Source: Solirubrobacter sp963792915 (lineage in GTDB: Bacteria; Actinomycetota; Thermoleophilia; Solirubrobacterales; Solirubrobacteraceae). Taken from it: 64,000 bases of DNA. The notes under the pieces were generated by a model. It saw nothing but the letters and a program-made list of their open reading frames with translations, ran no database searches and was not told where the DNA came from. Positions 45,720 through 53,028 of this stretch are shown piece by piece. The stretch is from positions 1,302,001-1,366,000 of the forward strand of contig CAWBYD010000003.1 in assembly GCA_963792915.1 (NCBI GenBank), given 5' to 3'. Made by a program: the position numbers and the translations under genes. The first letter of the stretch is position 1. Each line of letters opens with the position of its first letter.

Positions 45720-46268
45720 ATGCGGATCACGGTGTCGGTCAACGGGGAGGAGCACACGCGCGACGTCGAGCCGCGCCTGCTGCTCGTCCACTTCCTGCGC
45801 GACGCGCTGGGGCTGACCGGGACGCACTGGGGCTGCGACACCTCCAACTGCGGGACCTGCGTGGTGCTGATGGACGGCGAGCCGGCGAAGTCCTGCACGG
45901 TGCTGGCCGCGACTGCCGAGAACTACGAGATCACGACCGTCGAGGGCCTCGAGCGCGACGGCGTGCTGGACCCCGTGCAGCAGGGCTTCCACGTCGAGCA
46001 CGGGCTGCAGTGCGGCTTCTGCACGCCCGGCATGCTGCTCACCGCGCGGGCGCTGCTGAACCGCAACCCGGACCCCACCGACGACGAGATCCGGGTCGCG
46101 ATCTCAGGCCAGATCTGCCGCTGCACCGGCTACGCGATGATCGTGCGCTCGATCCGCTGGGCGGCCGAGCACAGCGGCTATGACGGCCGTTGCGCCTTCT
46201 CGACGCTCATCACGAGCACGACGCGGTCGGCCTTGTCCGGCGGCGCCTCGGTGTCGGGATTGCCGTAG
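45720..46268 (+). CDS. [2Fe-2S] subunit of xanthine/CO-dehydrogenase family, orphan
   Basis: 182 residues in the open frame; family members are about 150-165. The plant-type ferredoxin cluster GCDTSNCGTCVV...C and the second helical cluster QCGFCTPGMLLTA...CRCTG are both intact. These subunits (CoxS-like) normally transfer electrons between a molybdopterin subunit and a FAD subunit, yet neither is encoded within the window. After RSIRWAAEHSG the last 30 residues overlap the antisense gene ending at 46178 and look unlike the family, so the natural end may be lost or extended. It may serve a Mo-subunit encoded elsewhere. Confidence 0.8.
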   Translation: MRITVSVNGEEHTRDVEPRLLLVHFLRDALGLTGTHWGCDTSNCGTCVVLMDGEPAKSCTVLAATAENYEITTVEGLERDGVLDPVQQGFHVEHGLQCGFCTPGMLLTARALLNRNPDPTDDEIRVAISGQICRCTGYAMIVRSIRWAAEHSGYDGRCAFSTLITSTTRSALSGGASVSGLP

Positions 46269-46573
46269 CGCCGGCCGAGGCGCACGTAGAAGTCACCGGA
46301 GGGATCGTCGATCACCTCGACGAGCTTGCCGCGGACCTCGAGGTAGCTGAACGGGTTGTCAGGGTCGATGACGAGCAGGCTCATCGTGGGGTTGTGCTGG
46401 AGGTTGCGGAACTTGCCACGCTTGTTCGTGTGCGTGAAGCGGACGTGGTCACCGTCGAACTCGAACCACATCGGGTTCACCTGCACGGTGTCGTCGGGGC
46501 GCACGGTGCCGAGCGCGCCGAACAGCGGGCGCTCGAGCAGCGTGACGAGCTCGGGCGGGATGGGGGAGCTCAT
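46178..46573 (-). CDS. Pyridoxamine 5'-phosphate oxidase-fold (PPOX class, FMN/F420-binding) protein
   Basis: 131 residues. Split beta-barrel of the PPOX class: LFGALGTVRPDDTVQVNPMW, VRFTHTNKRGKFRNLQHNPT and YLEVRGKLVEVIDD match the F420-dependent reductase branch common in actinobacteria. Cofactor and substrate cannot be settled without structure or search. The start is 18 bp from the stop of the DUF4389 gene, suggesting one transcript. The last 91 bp overlap the [2Fe-2S] gene tail-to-tail. Confidence 0.82.
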   Translation of the reverse strand: MSSPIPPELVTLLERPLFGALGTVRPDDTVQVNPMWFEFDGDHVRFTHTNKRGKFRNLQHNPTMSLLVIDPDNPFSYLEVRGKLVEVIDDPSGDFYVRLGRRYGNPDTEAPPDKADRVVLVMSVEKAQRPS

Positions 46574-46590
46574 CGGCCTCTCGCGACGCC

Positions 46591-47289
46591 CTAGCCCCAG
46601 GTGAACGGTGGGTAGCGCTCGGTCATGAAATACGCGAAGGCGTTGGCGCGCACCTGATAGCGCAGGCCGGGCACCATGACCTCGAAGATCCCGCGCGGGA
46701 TCTTCTTCGTGAACAGGATCGTGAAGAACGCGACGATCGACATCAGCCCCGTCAGCCAGAGGAGCACCCCGGCGACGATCAGGTACGGGATCACCAGCAG
46801 CCAGTGCACGAGCGGACGCCAGTTGGCGATGTGCTCGGGGTACTCGATGTTCAGCCGCGCCGGGTAGTTGGGGTCGTCGGCGAGCGAGAACGGCGGGTAG
46901 GGGTCGGCCATCAGGTAGATGTACGCGCCCACGCGCTGCCCCCAGCGCAGCGTACCCACCAGGTAGTCGAACGCGCCGCGCGGGAAGCGGCCCGTGAACA
47001 GCACCGCGAAGAACGCGAAGATCGCGACGAAGTACGCGCCGATCCCGAGGAAGAACAGCACGAAGTAATGCGGGATGATGAGCAGCCACTTGACCAGCGG
47101 CAGCCAGCGATTGAGCTCGCCCGGGTACGTGATCTCGAACTGGGCGGGGTACATCGGTGAGGGCGGGCCCGACGGATCGGGCACCGCGACGGCCTGTGAC
47201 GTCGCCGGCGCGCCCCAGGGCGGCGGCGATTGCTGGGCCCCGGCCCACGAAGGCGGGGGCGCGTCGGGAGGCTGCTCAGGAGTATCCAC
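46591..47289 (-). CDS. DUF4389 membrane protein with duplicated unit
   Basis: 232 residues. A Pro-rich N-terminus (1-45) is followed by two homologous DUF4389 units, each starting ITYPGELNRWLPLVKWLLII or IEYPEHIANWRPLVHWLLVI, each with two membrane helices and ending in an FPRG/IPRG motif (LFTGRFPRGAFDYLVG; LFTKKIPRGIFEVMVP) and a YPPFS/YPPFT motif. Function of the family is not known. Upstream gene of a two-gene unit with the PPOX protein. Confidence 0.85.
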   Translation of the reverse strand: MDTPEQPPDAPPPSWAGAQQSPPPWGAPATSQAVAVPDPSGPPSPMYPAQFEITYPGELNRWLPLVKWLLIIPHYFVLFFLGIGAYFVAIFAFFAVLFTGRFPRGAFDYLVGTLRWGQRVGAYIYLMADPYPPFSLADDPNYPARLNIEYPEHIANWRPLVHWLLVIPYLIVAGVLLWLTGLMSIVAFFTILFTKKIPRGIFEVMVPGLRYQVRANAFAYFMTERYPPFTWG

Positions 47290-47345
47290 GTGACAACACT
47301 AACTTGTTCGGGCCGCCCCGAGTGCGGCGATCGCGTGGGTGCGCT

Positions 47346-47369
47346 GAGCACCGGGTCTCCCCGGTGCTC
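47346..47369 (-). terminator. Hairpin terminator after cheW
   Basis: Perfect 10-bp stem GAGCACCGGG/CCCGGTGCTC around a 4-nt loop, 10 bp beyond the cheW stop and short of the DUF4389 start. Confidence 0.7.
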
Positions 47370-47378
47370 GGCACGGAC

Positions 47379-47810
47379 CTATTGCTGAACGGTCTGGTCT
47401 GGGTTGAGCAGGATGATCAGGCGGTCGTCGAGCTTGGCGATGCCGTCGACGAGGTCGCCGGCGTCGGTCGGCAGCGGCTCGATCTGGGCGCGGTCGATCG
47501 TCATGACCTCGTTGACCTCGTCGACGATCACGCCCACCGAGCGCTCGTCGGCGTCGATGACGATGATGTTGCCGTTCTCGCCGCGCTCGGCGCGGTTGGC
47601 CAGCCGGTCGCCGAGGTCGCAGACCGGGATGATCTTGCCGCGCAGGCTGATCACGCCGCGGATCGACGGGTCGGCGGTGTTGACGCTGCGCGGCTGCGTG
47701 TAGCGGATGATCTCCTGGACATGCTCGATCGGGAGCGCGTACTGCTCCACGCCGAGGGAGAAGACCACGAGCTGGATCGTGGTGGCGTGCTGGGCGGTCT
47801 GAGGTGTCAT
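47379..47810 (-). CDS. cheW: Chemotaxis adaptor CheW
   Basis: 143 residues, single CheW domain: QLVVFSLGVEQYALPIEHVQ, SIRGVISLRGKIIPVCDLGD and GVIVDEVNEVMTID. It links chemoreceptors to the kinase CheA in the cytoplasmic array. It follows the receptor gene by 21 bp in the same direction, and a clear terminator follows. CheA, CheY and CheB/R are not in the window, so the core kinase must be elsewhere. Confidence 0.93.
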   Translation of the reverse strand: MTPQTAQHATTIQLVVFSLGVEQYALPIEHVQEIIRYTQPRSVNTADPSIRGVISLRGKIIPVCDLGDRLANRAERGENGNIIVIDADERSVGVIVDEVNEVMTIDRAQIEPLPTDAGDLVDGIAKLDDRLIILLNPDQTVQQ

Positions 47811-47831
47811 GTGCGCTCGTGTCGTGGTTGA

Positions 47832-49040
47832 TTAGACGGTGAACTTGGCGACGAGGCCTTCGAGGCCGGTCGCGAGGCGGCCGAGTTCGTCGCTGGCCGA
47901 GGCGACTTCCTGGGTCGAGGCGGTCGATTGCTCGGCCGACGCGGAGACCTGTTCGCTGGCCGCGCTGGCCTCGCTGGCGACCGCGGCGACGTCCTGGGTC
48001 GCGACCGCGATCCGGTCGATGCAGCCGCTGACCTGCTCGATGCTGGTCGCCAACCCATTGAACGCGTCATGGGTCTCGCTGACCGTGCGGCTGGTCGACT
48101 CGGCCAGCTTGCGGACCTCCTCGGCGACGACCGCGAACCCGCGGCCCTGCTCACCGGCGCGCGCGGCCTCGATCGCGGCATTGAGCGCCAGCAGGTTGGT
48201 CTGATCGGCGATCGCGGAGATCTCGGTCGTCAACGCCACGCCCTTGCTGGCCACCTCACGCGCCGCCGCCGCCAACGCCACCGCCTCGTTGGTCATGTTC
48301 TCGGTATCGCGGATCAACGCCACCTGACGCTCCGCGCCCGCCGCGACACTCGTCGTGGCCCGCGCGATCTCCTCGATCGCCGAACCCGTCTCATGCGAAT
48401 TGGTCGACATCTGCTCAGACGACGCCGCGACCTGCCCCGCCGCGCCACTGATCTCACCGATCATCTGCGCCAACTCGTTGCGCATCGCGTTGTAGCCGTT
48501 CAGGCTCGCCTGCGCCTGCTCGAGCATGCTGTTGAACACGTCGGTCAACTGCCCCGCATTCGCGCCCGCCTTGGTCTGAATCGGCGTCGTGACCGCCTGC
48601 ACCGCGACCGTCAGATCACCGTTGGTGACCGCCGTGATCCCCTCGACCAGCCCGGCCAGGCAATGCCCGCTCAGACTCGCCAAACGATCCTGGAGATCCA
48701 GCAACGAGGAATGATCCCCCAGCCCGTCACTGAGCGTCGCTCGCAGCCGGTTATAGCCATCCAGCGCATGCTGGGCCTGATCGAGCATCAAATTGAAGAT
48801 CTCGACCAACTCCGACAACGCGGGATCGTCGACGTTGCGCGTGATCGGCGTCGTGCGCGCCTTCACCGTGCGCGTCAGATCGCCCTCGTTCATCGCATCC
48901 AGCCCCGCCACAAGATCAGCCAGACAGTGCTCCTGCAGGCTCTTCAGACGGTCGCGCAACTCATCGCGAACCTGATTGCGCTCGGCGAGCGCGGCAGCGG
49001 CGACCGTGTCGGCGGTGGTGGATCGATGAAACAGCGACAT
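47832..49040 (-). CDS. Soluble methyl-accepting chemotaxis protein with tandem HAMP-like units
   Basis: 402 residues with no membrane helix or periplasmic sensor. Residues about 27-110 and 112-195 are two copies of one HAMP-like unit (compare LVAGLDAMNEGDLTRTVKAR with LVEGITAVTNGDLTVAVQAV, and FNLMLDQAQHALDGYNRLRA with FNSMLEQAQASLNGYNAMRN). The signalling domain (about 200-402) has the conserved hairpin tip IADQTNLLALNAAIEAARAG and the methylation-type coiled coil. No CheR-tethering pentapeptide at the C-terminus. Probably senses a cytoplasmic cue or docks on another sensor. Cotranscribed with cheW. Confidence 0.9.
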   Translation of the reverse strand: MSLFHRSTTADTVAAAALAERNQVRDELRDRLKSLQEHCLADLVAGLDAMNEGDLTRTVKARTTPITRNVDDPALSELVEIFNLMLDQAQHALDGYNRLRATLSDGLGDHSSLLDLQDRLASLSGHCLAGLVEGITAVTNGDLTVAVQAVTTPIQTKAGANAGQLTDVFNSMLEQAQASLNGYNAMRNELAQMIGEISGAAGQVAASSEQMSTNSHETGSAIEEIARATTSVAAGAERQVALIRDTENMTNEAVALAAAAREVASKGVALTTEISAIADQTNLLALNAAIEAARAGEQGRGFAVVAEEVRKLAESTSRTVSETHDAFNGLATSIEQVSGCIDRIAVATQDVAAVASEASAASEQVSASAEQSTASTQEVASASDELGRLATGLEGLVAKFTV

Positions 49041-49136
49041 GCGAACGGCTCCGACTTAGGACGTGTTCACCAGTTGGACGAAACTGGCTCCTGAACCCGG
49101 TCATCGGTCGCCCGTTCGCCGCCTGGGACCGTAGAA

Positions 49137-49152
49137 ATCCCGGATCCGGGAT
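49137..49152. other. 16-bp perfect palindrome between two minus-strand genes
   Basis: ATCCCGGATCCGGGAT. It lies 34 bp beyond the stop of the gene at 49186 and about 100 bp before the MCP start, so it could be a terminator stem or a regulator site; nothing decides between them. Confidence 0.35.
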
Positions 49153-49185
49153 GCGAGCCGCGTGTCCTCCGGCTGACCGCGCGAG

Positions 49186-49575
49186 TCAGTGCCGCAGGCG
49201 CAGGCGGCCGCGGCCGCCGTCCTTCGCGTCCGCCGCGGAGTGTGCGTCGGGATGCTGGTGCAGAGCGTCGGTGAGGGCCTTTTGCAGCTTCTCGAACTCG
49301 GGCGTGTCGACCGCCACGACGATCAGGTCCTCGCGGCTGCCGCCGTAGACGGTGACGGTGCGTTCGTCCTCGCTGATGAAGCCGCCGAGCACGCGGTCCC
49401 CCTGAGTGCGGGTGGCGCGGCCCTCGTCGAGGATGATCATCAGGGTCTCCTCGAGCCAGCGACCGGCGGACGAGAGCGCGAAGCTGATCGCCCGTCCGCC
49501 GCTCGAGAGCACGAACGCCCGGTTGTCGAGATGGACGAACGGGCTGGGCAGTGCGGCGTTGACGGTCATCGGCAT
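49186..49575 (-). CDS. Small protein of unknown function
   Basis: 129 residues from ATG 49575 (GAAGAGAG upstream). It looks like a compact alpha/beta domain: FVHLDNRAFVLSSGGRAISF, SSAGRWLEETLMIILDEG, GGFISEDERTVTVYGGSRED and VVAVDTPEFEKLQKALTDAL, with a His/Asp/Arg-rich tail. No signal peptide or membrane helix. Upstream of the chemoreceptor on the same strand but 145 bp away. I do not recognise a family. Confidence 0.6.
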   Translation of the reverse strand: MPMTVNAALPSPFVHLDNRAFVLSSGGRAISFALSSAGRWLEETLMIILDEGRATRTQGDRVLGGFISEDERTVTVYGGSREDLIVVAVDTPEFEKLQKALTDALHQHPDAHSAADAKDGGRGRLRLRH

Positions 49576-49670
49576 GGCATCGCTCGGCTCTCTTCGTGAA
49601 CGAGTGGTGATGAGAACCCTACGGCGCGCGGGGGACGTTCGCACCCCCTTGGCGTCGCGGCTCGCGCGAA

Positions 49671-49684
49671 GGAGGTAAACCTCC
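49671..49684 (+). promoter_or_regulatory. Hairpin containing the Shine-Dalgarno of the SDR gene
   Basis: GGAGGTAAACCTCC: the strong SD GGAGG (49671-49675) can pair with CCTCC (49680-49684) around TAAA, hiding the ribosome site in the mRNA. The SD is 14 nt from ATG 49690 when linear. Confidence 0.4.
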
Positions 49685-49689
49685 GCGGC

Positions 49690-50433
49690 ATGAGCAAGGC
49701 ACTACAGGACACGGTCGCGCTCGTCACCGGCGCCAGCAGCGGGATCGGCGAGGCCACGGCACGCGCGCTCGCCGGCGCGGGCGCGACGGTCGCCGTGGCC
49801 GCGCGGCGCAAGGACCGGCTGGACGCGCTCGCCGCCGAGATCGGCGGCCTGGCGATCGAGACCGACGTCACCGATCGCGACCAGGCGGTGGCGGCGGTCG
49901 AGCGCACCGCCGGCGAGTTCGGGCGGCTCGACATCGTGATCAACAACGCCGGGGTGATGCTGCTCGGTCCGATCGTCGACGCTCCGGTGCAGGAGTGGGA
50001 CCGCATGGTCGCGCTCAACCTCCAGGGGCTGCTGTACGTCGCGCACGCCGCACTCGCGCACCTGCTGCGCGCGGCGGAGCTCGAGCCGCGGCGCGTCGCG
50101 GATCTCGTCAACGTCAGCTCGGTCGCGGGCCGGCGTGTCGGCGCGGGCGGCGGCATCTACCAGATGACCAAGCACGGCGTCGGGGTTTTCAGCGAGGCGC
50201 TGCGCCAGGAGGTCACTTCCCGCCACGTGCGCTCGTCGCTGATCGAGCCGGGCGCGACCGAGAGCGAGCTCGTCACCCACGTCCGCGACGAGGTCCGCGA
50301 CCAGCTGACGCCCAGCACCAACAAGATCCTCGAGGCCGAGGACATCGCCGACGCGATCCTCTACATCGTCACGCGGCCGCGGCACGTGGCGATCAACGAG
50401 GTCCTCGTGCGCCCGACCGAGCAGGTGCGCTAG
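49690..50433 (+). CDS. Short-chain dehydrogenase/reductase (SDR)
   Basis: 247-residue classical SDR, NAD(P)H-dependent oxidoreductase. Cofactor motif VTGASSGIGEATARAL, structural NNAGVMLLGPI, catalytic Ser in LVNVSSVAGR and catalytic YxxxK in IYQMTKHGVGVFSEAL. Arg residues after the first strand (AARRKDRL) suggest NADP preference. Similar to the YdfG/clavaldehyde-dehydrogenase-like branch; substrate unknown. Its Shine-Dalgarno lies in a potential hairpin (49671-49684). Confidence 0.93.
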   Translation: MSKALQDTVALVTGASSGIGEATARALAGAGATVAVAARRKDRLDALAAEIGGLAIETDVTDRDQAVAAVERTAGEFGRLDIVINNAGVMLLGPIVDAPVQEWDRMVALNLQGLLYVAHAALAHLLRAAELEPRRVADLVNVSSVAGRRVGAGGGIYQMTKHGVGVFSEALRQEVTSRHVRSSLIEPGATESELVTHVRDEVRDQLTPSTNKILEAEDIADAILYIVTRPRHVAINEVLVRPTEQVR

Positions 50434-50471
50434 CCCGTTCCGGGCGGGTCTGGGAGGATGGACCGGAGCCG

Positions 50472-52376
50472 ATGGGCCCCGCTCGCCGCACCATAGGACG
50501 CTACGAAGTCGTCCGCGAGATCGGCCGCGGCGGGATGGCCGTCGTGTACCTCGCGCACCAGGGCGCGCTGGACCGGGAGATCGCGCTCAAGGAGCTCTCG
50601 AGCTTCCATGCGCTCGACCCGGCCTTCGCCGAGCGGTTCGCGCGCGAGGCGCGCGTCGGCGGCGCGCTCGCCCATCCCAACATCGTCACGGTCTTCGAGG
50701 CGTTCGAGCACGACGGCGTGCCGTACATCGCGATGGAGTACCTCGAGCGCGGTTCGCTGCGCCCGCTCGTCGGCCGGCTGAGCCTGCCCGAGCTGGCGGG
50801 CCTGCTCGAGGGCCTGCTCGCCGGGCTCGACTACGCGGCCGCGCACGGCGTCGTGCACCGTGACCTCAAGCCCGAGAACGTGCTCGTCAGCGGCGAGGGG
50901 CGCGTCAAGATCGCGGACTTCGGCGTCGCCAAGGCGTACAACCAGGCGTGGACGGCGCAGTTCCGCACCGCTACCGGCATGACTCTCGGGACGCCCGTCT
51001 ACATGGCGCCCGAGCAGGCGATGGGCGGCGAGGTCAGCACGCGCTCGGACCTCTATGCGGTCGGCGTGATGGCCTACGAGCTGCTGGCCGGGCAGCCGCC
51101 GTTCCATCACCTGCAGGAGCCGATGGCGGTGCTCCTGCACCACGTGAGCGAGCCGGTGCCGCCGCTGGCCGGCGCGGCGCCGGACGTGGACCCGCGGCTC
51201 GCGTCGTGGGTCATGGGGCTGCTCGCCAAGGACCCGGCTGAGCGGCCGGAGAGCCCGCAGGCCGCGTGGGAGGATCTCGAGGAGATCATCCTCGCGCTGC
51301 TGGGGCCGCGCTGGCGGCGCGACGCGCGCCTGCGCGCGCCGGGCGCCACCGAGGGCGCGCGCCCGCTCACGCCCGCGCCGTTCGCGGAGTCCGGCAGCGC
51401 GCCGACGCCGGACACGACCGCCGTCGCCCCGCCGCCGCCGCGCATCGCCACGCCGGAGACGACCGCCGTGCCGCCCGCGCCGCCGCACGCCGCGCCGCCC
51501 CCGCCGCCTCCGCAAACGGCGACGCCGGAGACGACCGCGGTGCCGCCCGCGCCGCCGCGCGCCGCGCCGCCGGCCGCCGCCGTGCCGCCCGCGCCGCGCC
51601 GCCGCCGCGGCCTGCTCGCCGGCGCCGCGGCCGCGCTCGTGCTGCTCGCCGCCGCCGGCGTCGCGGCCGTCTCGGGCGCGTTCAGCGGCGGCGGCGCCGC
51701 CGCCTCGGCGCCGGCCGCCGTGCACGGGCTGCCGGCCTGCTTCGGCAAGCTCGCGGCGGGCGCGGTCGAGGTCCCGCTCGGGATCGACGTCCCGGTCACG
51801 AGCCGCAAGCAGGCGAACGGGAAGACGTACTCGTTCCTGCTCGAGAACCGCGCGCCGGTCGGCCTCGTGACGATCAGCGTCCACGGCGGCCGGACCCCGT
51901 ACTACAGCGTCGAGAGCGTGCACGACACGCGCTGCGCGAAGGTGCCGGCGGCGGTCTTCGGTCAGGGCGTCTATCCCAACTTCCTCGACTACGACCACGT
52001 CCGGGCGTCGCTCGCCGGCCGCCCGTATGACCTGCACCTGTCCGCGGAGAAGGACCAGCTCGCCGCCTCCATGTCCCAACCGAAGGCGCCGCAGATGCGC
52101 GTGAACGCACGGCGCACGGCGAGCGCGCTGAGCGTGGACGGCACCGTTCCCGGCGACGCCTACGGCGACGTCAAGCTCACCTATCGGGCGTCACGGCCCA
52201 ACGGCACGCGCTTCGTGCGCTCGGCGACCGTCACGATCGACCACGGCGCGTTCAGCGGCTCCACGCCGCTGGGGCGCGCCGGGCGCCGGCTGGGCGCCGG
52301 CACCGTGACCGCCGAGTTCGAGGGTGACGGCAACTATCTCAGCGCCAGCACGACGACGGACGTCGCCGGCGTGTAG
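50472..52376 (+). CDS. PknB-like transmembrane serine/threonine protein kinase
   Basis: 634 residues. Eukaryotic-like kinase domain at about 10-280: Gly loop EIGRGGMAVVYLA, Lys in IALKELSS, catalytic HRDLKPENVL, DFG in IADFGVAK, and PVYMAPEQAM. Residues about 290-375 are a Pro-rich linker with repeated TPETTAV/PPAPP units. One membrane helix follows (GLLAGAAAALVLLAAAGVAA, about 380-400), then about 230 extracellular residues with paired Cys and an Ig-like end (VDGTVPGDAYGDVKLTYRAS). No PASTA repeats. It phosphorylates Ser/Thr in the cytoplasm, presumably in response to an external cue. Confidence 0.93.
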   Translation: MGPARRTIGRYEVVREIGRGGMAVVYLAHQGALDREIALKELSSFHALDPAFAERFAREARVGGALAHPNIVTVFEAFEHDGVPYIAMEYLERGSLRPLVGRLSLPELAGLLEGLLAGLDYAAAHGVVHRDLKPENVLVSGEGRVKIADFGVAKAYNQAWTAQFRTATGMTLGTPVYMAPEQAMGGEVSTRSDLYAVGVMAYELLAGQPPFHHLQEPMAVLLHHVSEPVPPLAGAAPDVDPRLASWVMGLLAKDPAERPESPQAAWEDLEEIILALLGPRWRRDARLRAPGATEGARPLTPAPFAESGSAPTPDTTAVAPPPPRIATPETTAVPPAPPHAAPPPPPPQTATPETTAVPPAPPRAAPPAAAVPPAPRRRRGLLAGAAAALVLLAAAGVAAVSGAFSGGGAAASAPAAVHGLPACFGKLAAGAVEVPLGIDVPVTSRKQANGKTYSFLLENRAPVGLVTISVHGGRTPYYSVESVHDTRCAKVPAAVFGQGVYPNFLDYDHVRASLAGRPYDLHLSAEKDQLAASMSQPKAPQMRVNARRTASALSVDGTVPGDAYGDVKLTYRASRPNGTRFVRSATVTIDHGAFSGSTPLGRAGRRLGAGTVTAEFEGDGNYLSASTTTDVAGV

Positions 52377-52434
52377 AGCCCGAGCGGGCCGCTCCGACTC
52401 ACCCGCAGATGGCAACCACCAGTAGGAGACGGAG

Positions 52435-53028
52435 ATGACCAAGGTCCGCTGCGACATCGCGATGTCCATCGACGGCTACGTCGCAGGCCCGCGCCAGAGC
52501 CTCGAGGACCCGATCGGCGAGGGTGGCGAGCGCCTCCATCGCTGGATGTTCGAAGCGCCCGAGGCCAACGCCGACGTGATCGCCGAGATCGTCGCCGCGA
52601 AGGCGTTCGTGATGGGGCGCAACATGTTCAGCCCGGGACGCGGCGAATGGGACCTCGACTGGAAGGGCTGGTGGGGGGACGATCCGCCCTATCACGGGCC
52701 GGTGTTCGTGCTCACGCATCACCCGCGCGAGCCGCTGGCGATGGAGGGCGGGACGACGTTCACGTTCGTCACCGAGGGGATCGAGGCGGCGCTCGAGCAG
52801 GCGAAGGCGGTGGCGGGGGACCGCGACGTGGCGATCGCCGGCGGCGCCTCGACGGTCCGCCAGTACCTCGCCGCCGGCCTGCTCGACGAGCTGCACCTGC
52901 ACATCGCGCCCGTCGTGCTCGGCGCCGGCGAGGCGCTGTTCGAGGGCCTCGGCGGCCTCGAGCTCACCCAGCTCGAGGCGAGCGGCGCGCCGCTCGTGAC
53001 GCACGTGCGCTACGGCGTCAACCGCTGA
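52435..53028 (+). CDS. Dihydrofolate reductase/RibD C-terminal family protein
   Basis: 197 residues, TAGGAGACGGAG ribosome site. RibD-C/DHFR-like fold: CDIAMSIDGYVAGPRQSLED at the start, AFVMGRNMFSPGRGEWD, DVAIAGGASTVRQYLAAGLL and ELHLHIAPVVLGAGEALFEG. Such proteins are NADPH-dependent reductases of pteridine- or pyrimidine-like compounds; the free-standing actinobacterial ones have no fixed role. Overlaps the sensor-kinase gene by 11 bp tail-to-tail. A smaller paralogue lies at 55976. Confidence 0.88.
   Translation: MTKVRCDIAMSIDGYVAGPRQSLEDPIGEGGERLHRWMFEAPEANADVIAEIVAAKAFVMGRNMFSPGRGEWDLDWKGWWGDDPPYHGPVFVLTHHPREPLAMEGGTTFTFVTEGIEAALEQAKAVAGDRDVAIAGGASTVRQYLAAGLLDELHLHIAPVVLGAGEALFEGLGGLELTQLEASGAPLVTHVRYGVNR

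Noticed and set aside
46178..46268. Reading the extended tail of the [2Fe-2S] protein as a frameshift like the five others
   Set aside because: Removing one base upstream does not give a nearby stop; a two-base change would be needed, so it does not fit the +1 pattern.
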